Shown: positions 23,824 to 33,705, counted from the first letter of the stretch. The stretch is DNA of 64,000 nucleotides from Mycobacterium botniense (GCF_010723305.1 NZ_BLKW01000004.1:1488001-1552000); one strand, 5' to 3'. Made by a program: numbers and translations. The notes: generated by a model not told the origin, from the sequence alone.

Positions 23824-25509
23824 ATGGCAGCGCGCCATCAGACGCTGAGCTCATCGATCGCCCGCTGGCACGGAGACGAGCAGGCCGTGGGCTCGCCGCT
23901 GAACGACAGCGAGCTGGTCGCCCTGCAACGCACCCGCTTGTTCGGCGCCACCGGGACCGTATTGATGGCAATCGGCGCGCTGGGTGCCGGGGCGCGACCG
24001 GTGATCCAGGATCCCACCTTCGGGGTCCGGCTGCTCAACCTGTCGTCGCGAATCCAGACCGTGTCGCTGACGATGACCACGACCGGCGCGGCCATGATGG
24101 CGCTGGCGTGGCTGATGCTGGGCCGGTTCGCGCTGGGCCACCGGCGGATGTCCCGCGGCGAGCTGGACCGCACGCTTCTGTTGTGGGCAATGCCCCTGCT
24201 GGTGGCGCCGCCCATGTACAGCAAGGATGTCTACTCTTACCTGGCGCAGAGCCAGATCTCCCGCGAGGGACTCGACCCCTACCGGGTCGGCCCGGCGTCG
24301 GGCCTGGGCCTCGGCCACGTGTTCACGCTCTCGGTGCCCAGCCTGTGGCGCGAGACCCCCGCACCCTATGGTCCGCTGTTTCTGTGGATAGGACGCGGAA
24401 TCTCGGCGCTGACCGGGGAAAACATCGTCGCGGCGGTGCTATGTCACCGGCTGGTGGTGTTGGCCGGGGTGGGCCTGATCGTGTGGGCCACACCGCGGCT
24501 GGCCCGGCGGTGCGGGGTCGCCGAGGTCAGCGCGCTGTGGCTGGGCGCCGCCAATCCGCTGCTGATCATGCATCTGGTCGCCGGTATTCACAATGAGGCG
24601 CTGATGCTTGGGCTGATGCTCACCGGCACCGAATTCGCGTTGCGCGGCGTGGATGCTCCCCTGCGGGTGCCGGCGCGGTGGCGGCACACCCGGCGATCGG
24701 ATTGGGCGCCGCTGGGCATGCTGGTCTTCGGTGTGGTGCTGATCACGCTGTCGTCACAAGTGAAACTGCCCTCGTTATTGGCGCTGGGATTTGTCGCGAT
24801 GGCCCTGGCTCATCGCCAGGGCGGCGGACTGCCGGCGTTTGTGGTGGTCAGCATCACGATGGCGGGGTTGTCCTTTGCGGTCATGGCGATCGTGGGGTGG
24901 GCCAGCGGTCTCGGTTTTGGCTGGATTTACACGCTGGGCACGGCCAACGTGGTGCGCAGCTGGATGTCACCGCCGACCCTGCTGGCGCTCGCGACCGGCC
25001 AGGCCGGAATCCTGCTCGGGCTGGGTGATCACACGACGGCTGTGTTGTCGCTGACCCGCAGCATCGGAGTGCTGATCATCGCGGTGATGGTGGGCTGGCT
25101 GCTGTGGTTAGTGCTCCGCGGGCGGCTGCATCCGGTGGGGGGTCTCGGTGTCGCGTTGGGGGTGACGGTGTTGTTGTTCCCCGTGGTGCAGCCCTGGTAC
25201 GTGCTCTGGGCGGTGATCCCGCTGGCCGCCTGGGCCACCCGTCCGGGCTTCCGAATCGCGGCAATCGCCGTCACATTCGTGGTCGGCGTGTTCGGCCCGA
25301 CCGCCAACGGCGACCGCTTCGCGCTGTTTCAGATCCTGGACGCCACCGTGGCGAGCACCCTCATCGTGGTGGTGCTGATCGCGCTGACCTCGACGTGGTT
25401 GCCGTGGCGGCGCCTACCGAGCGAGGACAGCGACATGCTGGGCGACACGCTCGGCGATGCGGCACCCGCCACGCAGACCCGGCAACCCAGTACGGTGCCC
25501 GGCGCCTAG
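23824..25509 (+). CDS. mptB: Alpha-(1->6)-mannopyranosyltransferase MptB
   Basis: A 561-residue polytopic GT-C glycosyltransferase. About a dozen hydrophobic segments are seen after a 35-residue cytosolic N-terminus. The conserved loop PPMYSKDVYSYLAQSQISREG and the GPLFLWIGRGIS and HNEALMLG regions match M. tuberculosis MptB (Rv1459c). The enzyme uses polyprenyl-phosphomannose to build the proximal mannan core of lipomannan/lipoarabinomannan. The second ATG (23824) is used. A 100-nt divergent region separates it from sufR; the ABC transporter genes follow 11 nt downstream. A central loop (about residues 280-300) is shorter than in M. tuberculosis. Confidence 0.94.
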   Translation: MAARHQTLSSSIARWHGDEQAVGSPLNDSELVALQRTRLFGATGTVLMAIGALGAGARPVIQDPTFGVRLLNLSSRIQTVSLTMTTTGAAMMALAWLMLGRFALGHRRMSRGELDRTLLLWAMPLLVAPPMYSKDVYSYLAQSQISREGLDPYRVGPASGLGLGHVFTLSVPSLWRETPAPYGPLFLWIGRGISALTGENIVAAVLCHRLVVLAGVGLIVWATPRLARRCGVAEVSALWLGAANPLLIMHLVAGIHNEALMLGLMLTGTEFALRGVDAPLRVPARWRHTRRSDWAPLGMLVFGVVLITLSSQVKLPSLLALGFVAMALAHRQGGGLPAFVVVSITMAGLSFAVMAIVGWASGLGFGWIYTLGTANVVRSWMSPPTLLALATGQAGILLGLGDHTTAVLSLTRSIGVLIIAVMVGWLLWLVLRGRLHPVGGLGVALGVTVLLFPVVQPWYVLWAVIPLAAWATRPGFRIAAIAVTFVVGVFGPTANGDRFALFQILDATVASTLIVVVLIALTSTWLPWRRLPSEDSDMLGDTLGDAAPATQTRQPSTVPGA

Positions 25510-25520
25510 GCTGATATCAC

Positions 25521-26453
25521 GTGAGCTCGGACTCCACAGTCCCGGTGCGACTGCGTGGGGTGTGCAAGCGGTACGGGTCCGCCACGGCAGTCGCCGGCCT
25601 CGATCTCGACGTGCACACCGCCGAGGTGTTCGCGCTGCTGGGCCCTAACGGTGCGGGTAAGACGACAACGGTCGAAATGTGCGAGGGCTTTCTGCGCCCC
25701 GACGCCGGCACCATCGAGGTGCTGGGCTTGGATCCGATCGCCGACAACGCGCGGCTGCGCGCCCGAATCGGAGTGATGCTGCAAGGCGGAGGGGGCTACC
25801 CGGCCGCCCGCGCCGGCGAGATGCTCAACCTGGTGGCTGCCTACGCCGCCGATCCGCTGGATCCGCGTTGGCTGATGGAAATCCTGGGTCTCACCGAGGC
25901 GGCGCGCACCACTTACCGGCGCCTGTCCGGCGGACAGCAGCAGCGCCTGGCGCTGGCCTGTGCCCTGGTCGGCCGCCCTGAACTGGTGTTTCTCGACGAA
26001 CCCACGGCCGGAATGGACGCCCATGCCCGCCTTGTGGTGTGGGAGCTGATTGACGCGCTGCGCCGTGACGGGGTGACCGTGGTGCTGACCACCCACCATC
26101 TCCGCGAGGCTGAGGAACTCGCCGACCGGCTTGTCATCATCGATCACGGGGTGGCGGTGGCCTCCGGAACACCCGCTGAACTGATGCGCACCGGCGCCAA
26201 AGACCAGCTGCGGTTCACCGCACCACCGCGGCTGGACTTGTCACTGCTGGTCGCGGCCCTGCCTGAACACTACAAAGCCGCCGAAGTGACTCCCGGCGAC
26301 TACGTGGTCGAGGGCCCGATCGACCCGCAGGTGCTGGCGACGGTCACCGCATGGTGTGCACAGATCGATGTGCTGGCCACCGACATGCGGGTAGAGCAAC
26401 GCAGCCTTGAAGATGTTTTCCTCGACCTGACCGGCAGAGAATTGCGGCCATGA
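25521..26453 (+). CDS. ABC transporter ATP-binding protein (Rv1458c type)
   Basis: A 310-residue ABC-2 exporter ATPase. Walker A is GPNGAGKTT (about residue 42), the signature LSGGQQQRLALA and Walker B LVFLDEPTAGMD; the H-loop is TTHHLREAE. A C-terminal extension of about 80 residues follows, as in DrrA-type drug or lipid exporters. It begins with GTG 11 nt after mptB and overlaps the permease gene by 4 nt. The substrate is unknown; the neighbours suggest a cell-envelope lipid or glycan component. Confidence 0.92.
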   Translation: MSSDSTVPVRLRGVCKRYGSATAVAGLDLDVHTAEVFALLGPNGAGKTTTVEMCEGFLRPDAGTIEVLGLDPIADNARLRARIGVMLQGGGGYPAARAGEMLNLVAAYAADPLDPRWLMEILGLTEAARTTYRRLSGGQQQRLALACALVGRPELVFLDEPTAGMDAHARLVVWELIDALRRDGVTVVLTTHHLREAEELADRLVIIDHGVAVASGTPAELMRTGAKDQLRFTAPPRLDLSLLVAALPEHYKAAEVTPGDYVVEGPIDPQVLATVTAWCAQIDVLATDMRVEQRSLEDVFLDLTGRELRP

Positions 26454-27226
26454 CAGACATCCGGTTTCCCGCAGGCACGTTCACCCCCAATCCGCGCCCG
26501 AACACGGTGCCCCGGATGCTGGCCGCGCAGTCCGCGCTGGAGTTGAAGCTGTTGTTGCGCAACGGTGAGCAACTCTTGCTGACCATGTTCATCCCGGTCA
26601 CGCTGCTGGTGGGGCTGACGACCCTGCCGCTCGGCTCGTTCGGTCACCACCGCGCTGCGACATTTGTGCCGGTGATCATGGCACTGGCGGTGATCTCCAC
26701 CGCATTCACCGGCCAGGCCATCGCGGTCGCGTTCGACCGGCGCTACGGCGCCCTCAAACGGCTGGGGGCCACCGCGCTGCCGGTCTGGGGAATCGTCGCC
26801 GGCAAGTCGCTGGCGGTGGTCGCGGTCGTGTTCTTACAGGCACTCTTGTTGGGCGTCATCGGCGTTGCGCTGGGCTGGCGGCCCGGTGTGGCGGCTCTGG
26901 GGTTGGGTGCGCTGATCATCGCGCTGGGCACCGCGGCCTTTGCCGCCCTGGGGCTGCTGCTGGGCGGCACACTGCGGGCCGAGATCGTGCTGGCGATCGC
27001 CAACTTGCTGTGGTTCGTTTTCGCCGGTTTCGGTGCCCTGACCCTGGAGACGGCCATGGTCCCCCCTGCGGTCACGTGGGTCGCGCGGCTGACCCCCTCG
27101 GGAGCGCTCTGCGAGGCGCTGTCGCAGGCGATGGCGCTGTCGGTGGACTGGGTGGGTGTCACCGTCCTGGCCGTGTGGGGAGTATCGGCGGCACTGGCTG
27201 CTCTGCGCTGGTTCCGGTTCGTTTAA
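26450..27226 (+). CDS. ABC-2 type permease (Rv1457c type)
   Basis: A 258-residue integral membrane protein with six predicted helices (for example near residues 45-60, 72-92, 120-145, 145-170, 180-200 and 230-250) and the ABC-2 type permease organisation. It is the membrane partner of the ATPase upstream, with which it overlaps by 4 nt. The stop codon TAA at 27224-27226 falls inside the target-site duplication of an IS1634-type element. The reading frame is nevertheless intact and ends WFRFV as expected. In M. tuberculosis ctaA follows in the same operon; here the IS separates them. Confidence 0.92.
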   Translation: MTDIRFPAGTFTPNPRPNTVPRMLAAQSALELKLLLRNGEQLLLTMFIPVTLLVGLTTLPLGSFGHHRAATFVPVIMALAVISTAFTGQAIAVAFDRRYGALKRLGATALPVWGIVAGKSLAVVAVVFLQALLLGVIGVALGWRPGVAALGLGALIIALGTAAFAALGLLLGGTLRAEIVLAIANLLWFVFAGFGALTLETAMVPPAVTWVARLTPSGALCEALSQAMALSVDWVGVTVLAVWGVSAALAALRWFRFV

Positions 27227-27238
27227 CCCGAAGTTGCG
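27222..27238 (+). repeat. Left end of IS1634-type element: target duplication and inverted repeat
   Basis: TTTAAC at 27222-27227 is the left copy of the 6-bp target duplication, and CCGAAGTTGCG at 27228-27238 is the left terminal inverted repeat. The target contains the stop codon of the permease gene. Confidence 0.85.
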
Positions 27239-29213
27239 ACTGTTTGGGTGGCTGATCTGGGCTTTGGGGTGGGGATTTGGTGGTTTTTGGTGGGTTGGGT
27301 CTGACTACGCGGCGATGGTGAGGGGTATGGTGACCCCGATGAGGTCGAAGGCGCGGCGTTGTTCGGGTGTTGGCTGGGTGAGTGTGTCGATTTCGATGTT
27401 GGTGTGGTGGTAGCGGATTTGGTTGCGGGTCAGGGTGGCCAGGTGGTCGAGCAGGGCGCGAAAGCTCCGCGGGTGCCGTGGGGGTTTGTTGGCGGGAGGC
27501 TTTGGCTTTCGCGGCTGGTGAGCGTTGGGCGGGCGCGACGGGGTTGTCGCGAGCTGGTGGGTGTTCGTCGGTGTAGGTCAGCGGTGCCCAGGTTTTACGC
27601 AAGTGCCAGGTCAGATAGCAGGCCAGCAGGCAGATCAGCACGTGGGCTTTGACACGGTCGGACAGCCGGTGGTGGATGGGCCGCAGGTCGAGGTCGTCGG
27701 TTTTGATGCTGCGGAAGTCGCGTTCGAGGTGGGCGAGGTTCTTGTAGCTTTGCACCACGGCGGGGCGTCGAGGTCGGCGGCGGGCACGCAAGTGCGCAGC
27801 ACGTAGATGCCATCGAGGGCGGCTTCGGCGGCGATGGCGGCCTCATCGCGCCCGTAGGTGAAGCCGGTGTCGGTGATCTGGTAGCGAAAATGCTTGCCCA
27901 CCTTGTATTTATTGATGACTTTCCCGACGGCTTCTCCGATGCGGGCCGCACCGGTGAGGGTTCCGCGATCGACCCGCTCGGCGATACGGGCCAGCAGCGC
28001 CTGGGTCGCGGCCAACAGTTCGGCGCGTTTGCGGGCGCGCTCGGCGGCCAGGGCGGGGTTGCGGCAGGCGATCAGCCGCTCGCCCGGGTAGTCGGGGTGG
28101 GTGATCTCGGCGAGGTCTTGGATGTCGAACAGGCTCATCTGCAGCGGCCCGTCGTCGGCGGCGAGTTTGGTGATCGCCGGGGGCGCGCAGCGCGGTGATC
28201 CACCCGAACCCGGCGCCGGTGTCGTTGAGTTTTTTGATCGCCTCGATGCGCGCGCGGGTGATCATCCCGCGATCACCCACCAGCACCAGCTGGGTCAGCC
28301 CAAACCTGGTTCGGATGACGTCGACGATCTCGGTGAAGGCGAGCGGGTCGGCGGTGTCGCCGGGAAACACCCGCACCGCCACCGGGCGCCCGGCCGCATC
28401 GGTGAGCACCCCGTAGGTGATCTGGGGAAGTCCCTTTTTGCGGTCGCGGGAATACCCGCGGGCGGCCAGCTCGCAGCAGCGCCCGGTCACCCACGAGCTG
28501 GTCAGGTCAAACAACGCCATACGCGACGGGTTCACATCGCGACCAAGGTGTTTGGCAACAAGCTTTTTTTCGATCACGTCTTGGCGGGCCAGCAGCCAGT
28601 CCATCGCGGCATACACCTCGTCGGTGGATGCGCCGGCGATGGCCAGGTCGGCTCCCAGCGTGGTGTCGGCCCAGCGCGACAGCGTCGCCAGCTTAGAGCC
28701 CGGGTGAATCACCCGGGAGATGATCAATCCCAGCACGAGATCGCGGGACCGGCAGGGCGGTCCCAAAAGCGCCGGCAAGCCAAGCTGGCGGGCCATCGCC
28801 GCCACGGCGGCCACATGCCCGTGCGGCAGCGCCCGCGTCACCGTGAATTCATCGTCGGCGGGCACCAGGGTATGCCCCTTCAACGTCGCCTCCAGCGCGG
28901 CGATCGCCGCCGGGGGCAGCGTGGACAGGTTGGCCACCGTCTCGTTACGCACCGTGGGCCCATCACGGTAGGTGCGGCGCAGCAGCACCGACTCATAGAT
29001 CCGTTCGCTGCCCTGCTTATCCACGTGAGTCTTCCTCACTCTGACTACGTGGGCCTTCATCGGGCTACGCGGCATAGCCACAAGTATAGACGCTTTACAC
29101 CAGAATACTCGGAACAACACACATAAATTCGTGACTACAAATTCAGGCCAGGTCCATGCCCAAAATGTCAGCTCAAACGGCTAATCCCCGATCAGAACCC
29201 GCCGCAACTTCGG
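27228..29213. mobile_element. IS1634-family insertion sequence (degenerate)
   Basis: About 1986 bp bounded by the inverted repeat CCGAAGTTGCG (27228-27238) and its complement (29203-29213), flanked by identical TTTAAC sequences (27222-27227 and 29214-29219). It encodes one transposase of the IS1634 group on the minus strand, broken by at least three frameshifts. The intact target duplications show that the ends have not been rearranged since insertion. It separates ctaA from the mptB-ABC operon. Confidence 0.88.
27305..29075 (-). pseudogene. IS1634-family transposase, multiply frameshifted
   Basis: The DDE transposase would be about 590 residues. The N-terminal part is read to WITALRA (near 28182). 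A shift of frame leads to MSLFDIQDLAEITHPDYPGE and on to near 27757. A third frame gives SYKNLAHLERDFRSIKTDDL and HHRLSDRVKAHVLICLL. After a further shift near 27500 the family C-terminus DHLATLTRNQIRY and AFDLIGVT ends at a TAG (27305-27307). The loss in the second shift falls in a C-run (GACGCCCCGCC), where one C appears missing. Start choice: ATG at 29073-29075, or 29058-29060. No functional transposase is expected from a single frame. Confidence 0.85.
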
Positions 29214-29219
29214 TTTAAC
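29203..29219 (+). repeat. Right end of IS1634-type element: inverted repeat and target duplication
   Basis: CGCAACTTCGG at 29203-29213 is the complement of the left terminal repeat, and TTTAAC at 29214-29219 is the right copy of the target duplication. Confidence 0.85.
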
Positions 29220-29553
29220 CTAGCCGAGGACTGACACCTCACTGAGATCTCACGAAGCACAGCTGCCTCTTGTGTCGCTCGACCCGGTATGGCTACCTGT
29301 TTTCACCCGATGTCGTATGCGATATCCCGTCGTGGGCCTGGACCCAACCGGGCCGCCGCAGGGCGAGCTCAGCGGCAACGGGAGGCCCATACAGGCCTAC
29401 AGAGGCGCCTCGACAAGCAATGACACACGCACCGCAGGAAGCGTGGTATCGCATATGCCATTTTCCGGCAGCATGCTCTGCCGGCGTGGCGTCACAGGTG
29501 AGGCTGGTGAAGTCGGTGGGTGAAGTGCCGATTGCCGCAAACTCTACTACAGT
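29220..29553. other. Non-coding stretch between IS1634-type element and ctaA
   Basis: No convincing gene was found in these 334 bases; small frames on either strand have no recognisable product. The region must contain the present ctaA promoter. A 9-bp inverted repeat, TATGCGATA (29316-29324) and TATCGCATA (29447-29455), spans 140 nt. TCTACTACAGT just before the ctaA GTG could serve as a -10 region of a leaderless transcript, but this is speculative. Confidence 0.5.
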
Positions 29554-30534
29554 GTGTCGTTCGTGGTGACGCACGATCGGGCGGTACCCGGTGCACGGTT
29601 GCTGCTGCGGCTGGTTGACCTGCTGCCCAACCCCAGCCCGCGCGCCCAGCGGGCCATCGCCGCGACTGTCATCCTGACCCAGGGCGGTATCACCGTCACC
29701 GGGGCGATCGTCCGCGTCACCGCGTCCGGATTGGGCTGCCCGACGTGGCCGCAATGTTTTCCGGGCAGCTTCACCCCGGTGGCGGTCGCGGAAGTGCCCC
29801 GGGTGCACCAGGCGGTCGAGTTCGGCAACCGGATGATCACCGTCGGCGTGGCAGTCGCCGCGGCGCTGGCCGTGCTGGCCGTCACCCGGGCACGCCGGCG
29901 CGCCGAGGTGCTCATCTACGCGTGGCTGATGCCGGTGTTCACCCTCGTGCAGGCGGTGATCGGCGGTGTCACCGTGCTCACCGGCCTGCTGTGGTGGACA
30001 GTGGCCGTTCACCTGTTGGCCTCGATGACGATGGTGTGGCTGGCGGTGCTGCTCTACGTCAAGATCGGCGAGCCCGATGATGGGGTCATCCGCTCCCGCG
30101 TCGTCACACCGCTGCGGGGGCTCACAGCGCTCAGCGCGCTGACCCTGGCCGCGGTGCTCATCACCGGCACGCTGGTGACCGGGGCGGGCCCGCACGCGGG
30201 CGATCGCAGCGCCACCCGGCCGGTGCCGCGACTCAGGCTCGAGATCACCACGCTGGTACACCTCCACTCGTCACTGCTGGTGGCCTACCTGGCGCTGCTG
30301 GTGGGGCTGGGCTTCGGGTTATTGGCGGTGCGCGCCCCCCGGCCGGTGTTGGCGAGGCTGGGGGTGCTGCTGCTTCTGGTCTGTGGGCAAGCGGTAATCG
30401 GGACCGTGCAATTCTTCACCGGCGTGCCGGCAGCGCTGGTTGCCCTGCACGTGGGGGGCGCGGTGTTGTGCACCGCGGCCACGGCAGCGTTATGGGCGTC
30501 GATGCGCGAACGGGCCCAGCCCCAGCCGCTGTAG
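29554..30534 (+). CDS. ctaA: Heme A synthase CtaA (COX15 family)
   Basis: A 326-residue membrane protein with eight predicted helices. It oxidises the C8 methyl of heme O to make heme A for the aa3 cytochrome oxidase. Conserved features are TGAIVRVTASGLGCPTWPQC with a Cys pair, EFGNRM, and histidines in RVHQAVEF, VHLLASM, VHLHSSLL and ALHVGG that ligate heme. A GTG at 29554 is used; another GTG three codons later is possible. The partner heme O synthase gene ctaB lies at 39123-40037 on the other strand. The last 45 nt overlap the convergent ATP-grasp-like gene. Confidence 0.93.
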   Translation: MSFVVTHDRAVPGARLLLRLVDLLPNPSPRAQRAIAATVILTQGGITVTGAIVRVTASGLGCPTWPQCFPGSFTPVAVAEVPRVHQAVEFGNRMITVGVAVAAALAVLAVTRARRRAEVLIYAWLMPVFTLVQAVIGGVTVLTGLLWWTVAVHLLASMTMVWLAVLLYVKIGEPDDGVIRSRVVTPLRGLTALSALTLAAVLITGTLVTGAGPHAGDRSATRPVPRLRLEITTLVHLHSSLLVAYLALLVGLGFGLLAVRAPRPVLARLGVLLLLVCGQAVIGTVQFFTGVPAALVALHVGGAVLCTAATAALWASMRERAQPQPL

Positions 30535-31161
30535 GGCCGCCGAAACGCACACCGCGAAGCGCCGCTGGCCGTTGGCGCGTGCTGTGTCGGTCAGCGACCG
30601 CCAACCCAACGACGGTGCCACCAGATCCAGGCTCACCAGCCTTGCCCCGCTTCGCGTGCCGGTCACATCGGCCCGGGCGTAGAGCATCTCGACGGCGCGC
30701 ACGCCGACCCGGTCGGCTGCCGCCTGCAACGCGGCCCGGCCGACGTCCCACAGCTCGTCATCGACCTCGACCGCCGACTTGTCGGCAAACGCGTGGGATT
30801 GCTCCCCACCGAGAAAGACCAGCGCCGTCTGGTCTCCCGGTACCGGCACGTAAGCCGTCGGCACTCCGGCACGTCTCAGGTCGCGCAGGTATTGCCGGTC
30901 GACGTTCCAGGCGAGCACATCAGGCGCATTGAGCAGGTTCGGCACCCGTTTCGTCCACGCGAGGAAATCGCGCAGCCGCCCGCGGTAATCCGTGGCTGCC
31001 CGCAGGATCACCAGATCGGCATGCACAGTGGCCGGGTCCTGCCAGGACCTCCACCGCGCATGCAGCCCGCGCCGGCGCAACGCGGCAATCAGGCCCGCGT
31101 CGTCACCGGGGCCTGCCAGCACAATGCGCGGGTGGAATAGGTCGGGCCGGGCGCGCTTCAT
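30490..31161 (-). CDS. ATP-grasp-like protein, probably truncated core (Rv1455 type)
   Basis: A 223-residue protein. The N-terminal half (VILRAATDYRGRLRDFLAW, LLNAPDVLAWNVDRQYL, DLRRAGVPTAYV) and the C-terminal half (ALVFLGGEQSHAF, VEMLYARADV, LVSLDLVAPSLGW) resemble prokaryotic ATP-grasp peptide or glutathione synthetase-like enzymes. The central nucleotide-binding segment with the usual VVKP and RP motifs is missing between them, so catalysis is doubtful. It is divergent from qor with only 19 nt between starts; TATCAT on the minus strand is 8 nt before its ATG and suits a leaderless promoter. It overlaps the end of ctaA by 45 nt. Function unknown. Confidence 0.75.
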   Translation of the reverse strand: MKRARPDLFHPRIVLAGPGDDAGLIAALRRRGLHARWRSWQDPATVHADLVILRAATDYRGRLRDFLAWTKRVPNLLNAPDVLAWNVDRQYLRDLRRAGVPTAYVPVPGDQTALVFLGGEQSHAFADKSAVEVDDELWDVGRAALQAAADRVGVRAVEMLYARADVTGTRSGARLVSLDLVAPSLGWRSLTDTARANGQRRFAVCVSAALQRLGLGPFAHRRP

Positions 31162-31180
31162 GTGCGGGCATGATAGTCAG

Positions 31181-32164
31181 ATGCATGCCATCGAAGTCGC
31201 TGAACACGGTGGGCCCGACGTTTTGCGCTACGTCGAAAAACCCGACCCCTCTCCCGGCCCCGGCGAACTGCTGATCAAGGCCGAGGCGATCGGTGTCAAC
31301 TTCATCGACACCTATTTTCGTTCCGGGCAATATCCGCGTGACACGCCGTTCATCCCCGGTATGGAAGTCTGTGGCACGGTCGCCGGACTGGGCGCGGGCG
31401 TGACGGGTTTTTCTCCCGGGGAGCGGGTCGTGACTGCCAACGCGTCCGGCGCATACGCCGAACTGTCCACCGCACCAGCGGAGTTCACAGCCAAAGTTCC
31501 CGAGGACGTCAGCCCCTCCGAAGCGGCCTCAGTGCTGCTGAAGGGGCTGACCGCGCATTATCTGCTGAAGTCGGTCTACCAGGTGCAGTGGGGCGACACC
31601 GTGCTGGTGCACGCCGGCGCCGGCGGTATGGGGCTGATCCTGACCCGGTGGGCCGCGCACCTGGGCGCCACGGTGATCACCACCGTGTCCACCGACGCGA
31701 AAGCCGAAGTATCCCGGCAGGCCGGTGCCAGTGCGGTGCTGTCCTATCCGGACCCGGCCAAGCCCGGCGAGTTCGGCGCCCGGGTGCGAGAGCTCACCGA
31801 CGGCCAGGGTGTGCAGGTGGTGTACGACGGGGTCGGCGCCACCACGTTCGACGCCAGCCTGGCCAGCCTGGCTGTCCGCGGCACCCTGGCCCTGTTCGGC
31901 GCTGCCAGCGGCCCGGTCCCGCCGGTCGACCCGCAACGGCTCAACGCCGCCGGCTCGGTATACCTGACCCGGCCAAAGCTCGCCGATTTCACCCGGACAG
32001 GACAGGAATTTCGTTGGCGCGCCCAGGAATTAATGGATGTGATTAACTCCGGAGCCCTGACCGTCACCGTCGGGGCCAGCTATCCGCTCCGGCAAGCCGC
32101 CCAGGTGCACCGAGACCTACACGAGCGCAACACTATTGGTGCGATTGTCCTCCTGCCCGGCTAG
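31181..32164 (+). CDS. qor: NADPH:quinone oxidoreductase, zinc-independent MDR family
   Basis: A 327-residue medium-chain dehydrogenase/reductase without zinc ligands. The N-terminal GroES-like domain shows [12 protein letters not shown] and [12 protein letters not shown]. The Rossmann fold begins [18 protein letters not shown], with the AxxGxxG-type NADPH motif typical of quinone reductases. It reduces quinones by single-electron transfer in the family. The ATG at 31181 starts [11 protein letters not shown] like M. tuberculosis Rv1454c; the longer frame overlaps the divergent gene. Its stop overlaps the end of the convergent PPE gene by 4 nt. Confidence 0.93.
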   Translation: MHAIEVAEHGGPDVLRYVEKPDPSPGPGELLIKAEAIGVNFIDTYFRSGQYPRDTPFIPGMEVCGTVAGLGAGVTGFSPGERVVTANASGAYAELSTAPAEFTAKVPEDVSPSEAASVLLKGLTAHYLLKSVYQVQWGDTVLVHAGAGGMGLILTRWAAHLGATVITTVSTDAKAEVSRQAGASAVLSYPDPAKPGEFGARVRELTDGQGVQVVYDGVGATTFDASLASLAVRGTLALFGAASGPVPPVDPQRLNAAGSVYLTRPKLADFTRTGQEFRWRAQELMDVINSGALTVTVGASYPLRQAAQVHRDLHERNTIGAIVLLPG

Positions 32165-33705
32165 CGCTGTGTTTCCCCTGCACCGTCGGGATCCCACGTG
32201 CCCGGCACTATCGGCACCGCGGGGCCGCCGAATTCGCCGCCGGCGAGCGTGATCAGGCCGGCCGCCTGCCGTGGGGTGCCCTGACCCGCCACGCCGGCGA
32301 ACCCCATCCGTGCGGCACCCGCGCCCGACTCCGCCGTCGAGGTGAGCGGCTCCTCATCCAGCGGCCCGCCCCAGTCCGGGTCAACCGCGATATTCATCGC
32401 CATGACCTCCGCCCCGCGCCCGCGCCGCTTAGCCCGCCGGGGCCGTAACGCCCGCCCCTGTTCCCGGGTGACGGCCGCAACCGGGTCAGGCTGCGGCGCC
32501 TTGCGGTTGGCACTGGCGCCGGCGCTCGCGCGCATTCCCGAGCCAAACCCGATACCCGGAGGGCCCACCACATAAGGCGGCACAAAACCCGCCCCAGTCG
32601 CCGCAGTCGGGGGCACCGGCGCAGCACCAACGACGGTGCTCGCTGTGGCCGCCGGCGCAGCTGCCGGCGTTGAGGCGGGCACTGTAATCCCCGGTGCGGC
32701 AATGCTACTCGCGACGCTACTCGCGACCGTCGGCACACCGGATGCCGCGGGTGCGGCCGCCGCGGCGGGAGCCGTGATCGCTTCGGGCTGAACACCGGCC
32801 AGCGCGCTGGGGACCATCCCCGCGAAGCCTCCGCCCGATCCGGCCGGCACGGTGAACGGAAGTGCCGTCGTTTCCGGAAAGTACTGAACGGCTTGGAGCG
32901 CGTGGCCGAACTCGTCTGAGACCAGTCCCGGGATATCGTACGAAAGTTGCGTGAGCCCCTGGGCCGGGTTGTGCTCGATCAACTGAATGTCCCGCACCAG
33001 GGTCTCAGGAACCTCGAGTAATCGATTGATCCACCAACTCAAGTCGTACGGGTCACCGGCGTCATTGTCGATAATGGGCAGTATCCCGTCGGTGGGGTTG
33101 CCCTTACCACCGAATTCGGCACCGGTTGTGCCGGGGCCGGTCTGGACCCCATGACCGTATCCGGAATTTTGGATCTGCGGCGCCGCACCGGTGTGCGGCG
33201 TCGACGCCACCGCGGTGCTGGACACGGCGTGATAGGTGCTCATGGTGGTGGCGGCCTGCACCCACATCCGCGCATAGTCTGCCTCGTTTAACGCGATCGG
33301 AATCGTGTTGATCCCAAAGAAATTCGTCGCCACCAGCACCGCATGGGCGGCATGGTTGGCCGCCAGCTCGGCCAGGCTCGGCATGGTCGCCACCGCCGTG
33401 GTATAGGCGCCGGCTACCGTCTCGTGCTGCGCGGCCGCCGCCGCGCTGATGGCGCTGGCCCGCAGCAACCACATCAGGTACGGACCGTGCGCGGCCACAT
33501 ACGACTCCGCGCTGGGGCCCTCCCACACCCGCGCCTGCACCGCCGCCAACACCGCACTGAGTTCATCTGCTGCTGAAGCGTATTCAGCACTCAACGAATT
33601 CCACGCCGCGGCGGCAGCCAATAAAGGACCCGCACCCGGACCGGCGCTCAACAGCGCCGAATGCACCTCTGGCGGCAATGCCATCCAGACCGGAACCGGC
33701 ATCAT
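32161..33705 (-). CDS. PPE family protein, PPE-PPW subfamily
   Basis: A 514-residue PPE protein. The PPE domain spans residues 1-180: ALPPEVHS near residue 10, an alpha-helical region with [17 protein letters not shown] and WEGPSAE, and the WxG-like turn. An Ala/Pro-rich linker follows, and the C-terminus has MGFAGVAG and PIVPGTW, fitting the GFxGT and PxxPxxW motifs of the PPW subgroup. No PE gene is adjacent, so its PE partner, if any, must be elsewhere. Export by a type VII (ESX) system is expected from the family. It lies 158 nt downstream of sigC on the same strand; co-regulation is possible but unproven. Confidence 0.92.
   Translation of the reverse strand: MMPVPVWMALPPEVHSALLSAGPGAGPLLAAAAAWNSLSAEYASAADELSAVLAAVQARVWEGPSAESYVAAHGPYLMWLLRASAISAAAAAQHETVAGAYTTAVATMPSLAELAANHAAHAVLVATNFFGINTIPIALNEADYARMWVQAATTMSTYHAVSSTAVASTPHTGAAPQIQNSGYGHGVQTGPGTTGAEFGGKGNPTDGILPIIDNDAGDPYDLSWWINRLLEVPETLVRDIQLIEHNPAQGLTQLSYDIPGLVSDEFGHALQAVQYFPETTALPFTVPAGSGGGFAGMVPSALAGVQPEAITAPAAAAAPAASGVPTVASSVASSIAAPGITVPASTPAAAPAATASTVVGAAPVPPTAATGAGFVPPYVVGPPGIGFGSGMRASAGASANRKAPQPDPVAAVTREQGRALRPRRAKRRGRGAEVMAMNIAVDPDWGGPLDEEPLTSTAESGAGAARMGFAGVAGQGTPRQAAGLITLAGGEFGGPAVPIVPGTWDPDGAGETQR

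Noticed and set aside
29293..30267. 324-residue minus-strand frame over ctaA and its upstream region
   Set aside because: His/Gln/Gly-rich with no domain; ctaA is the true gene here.
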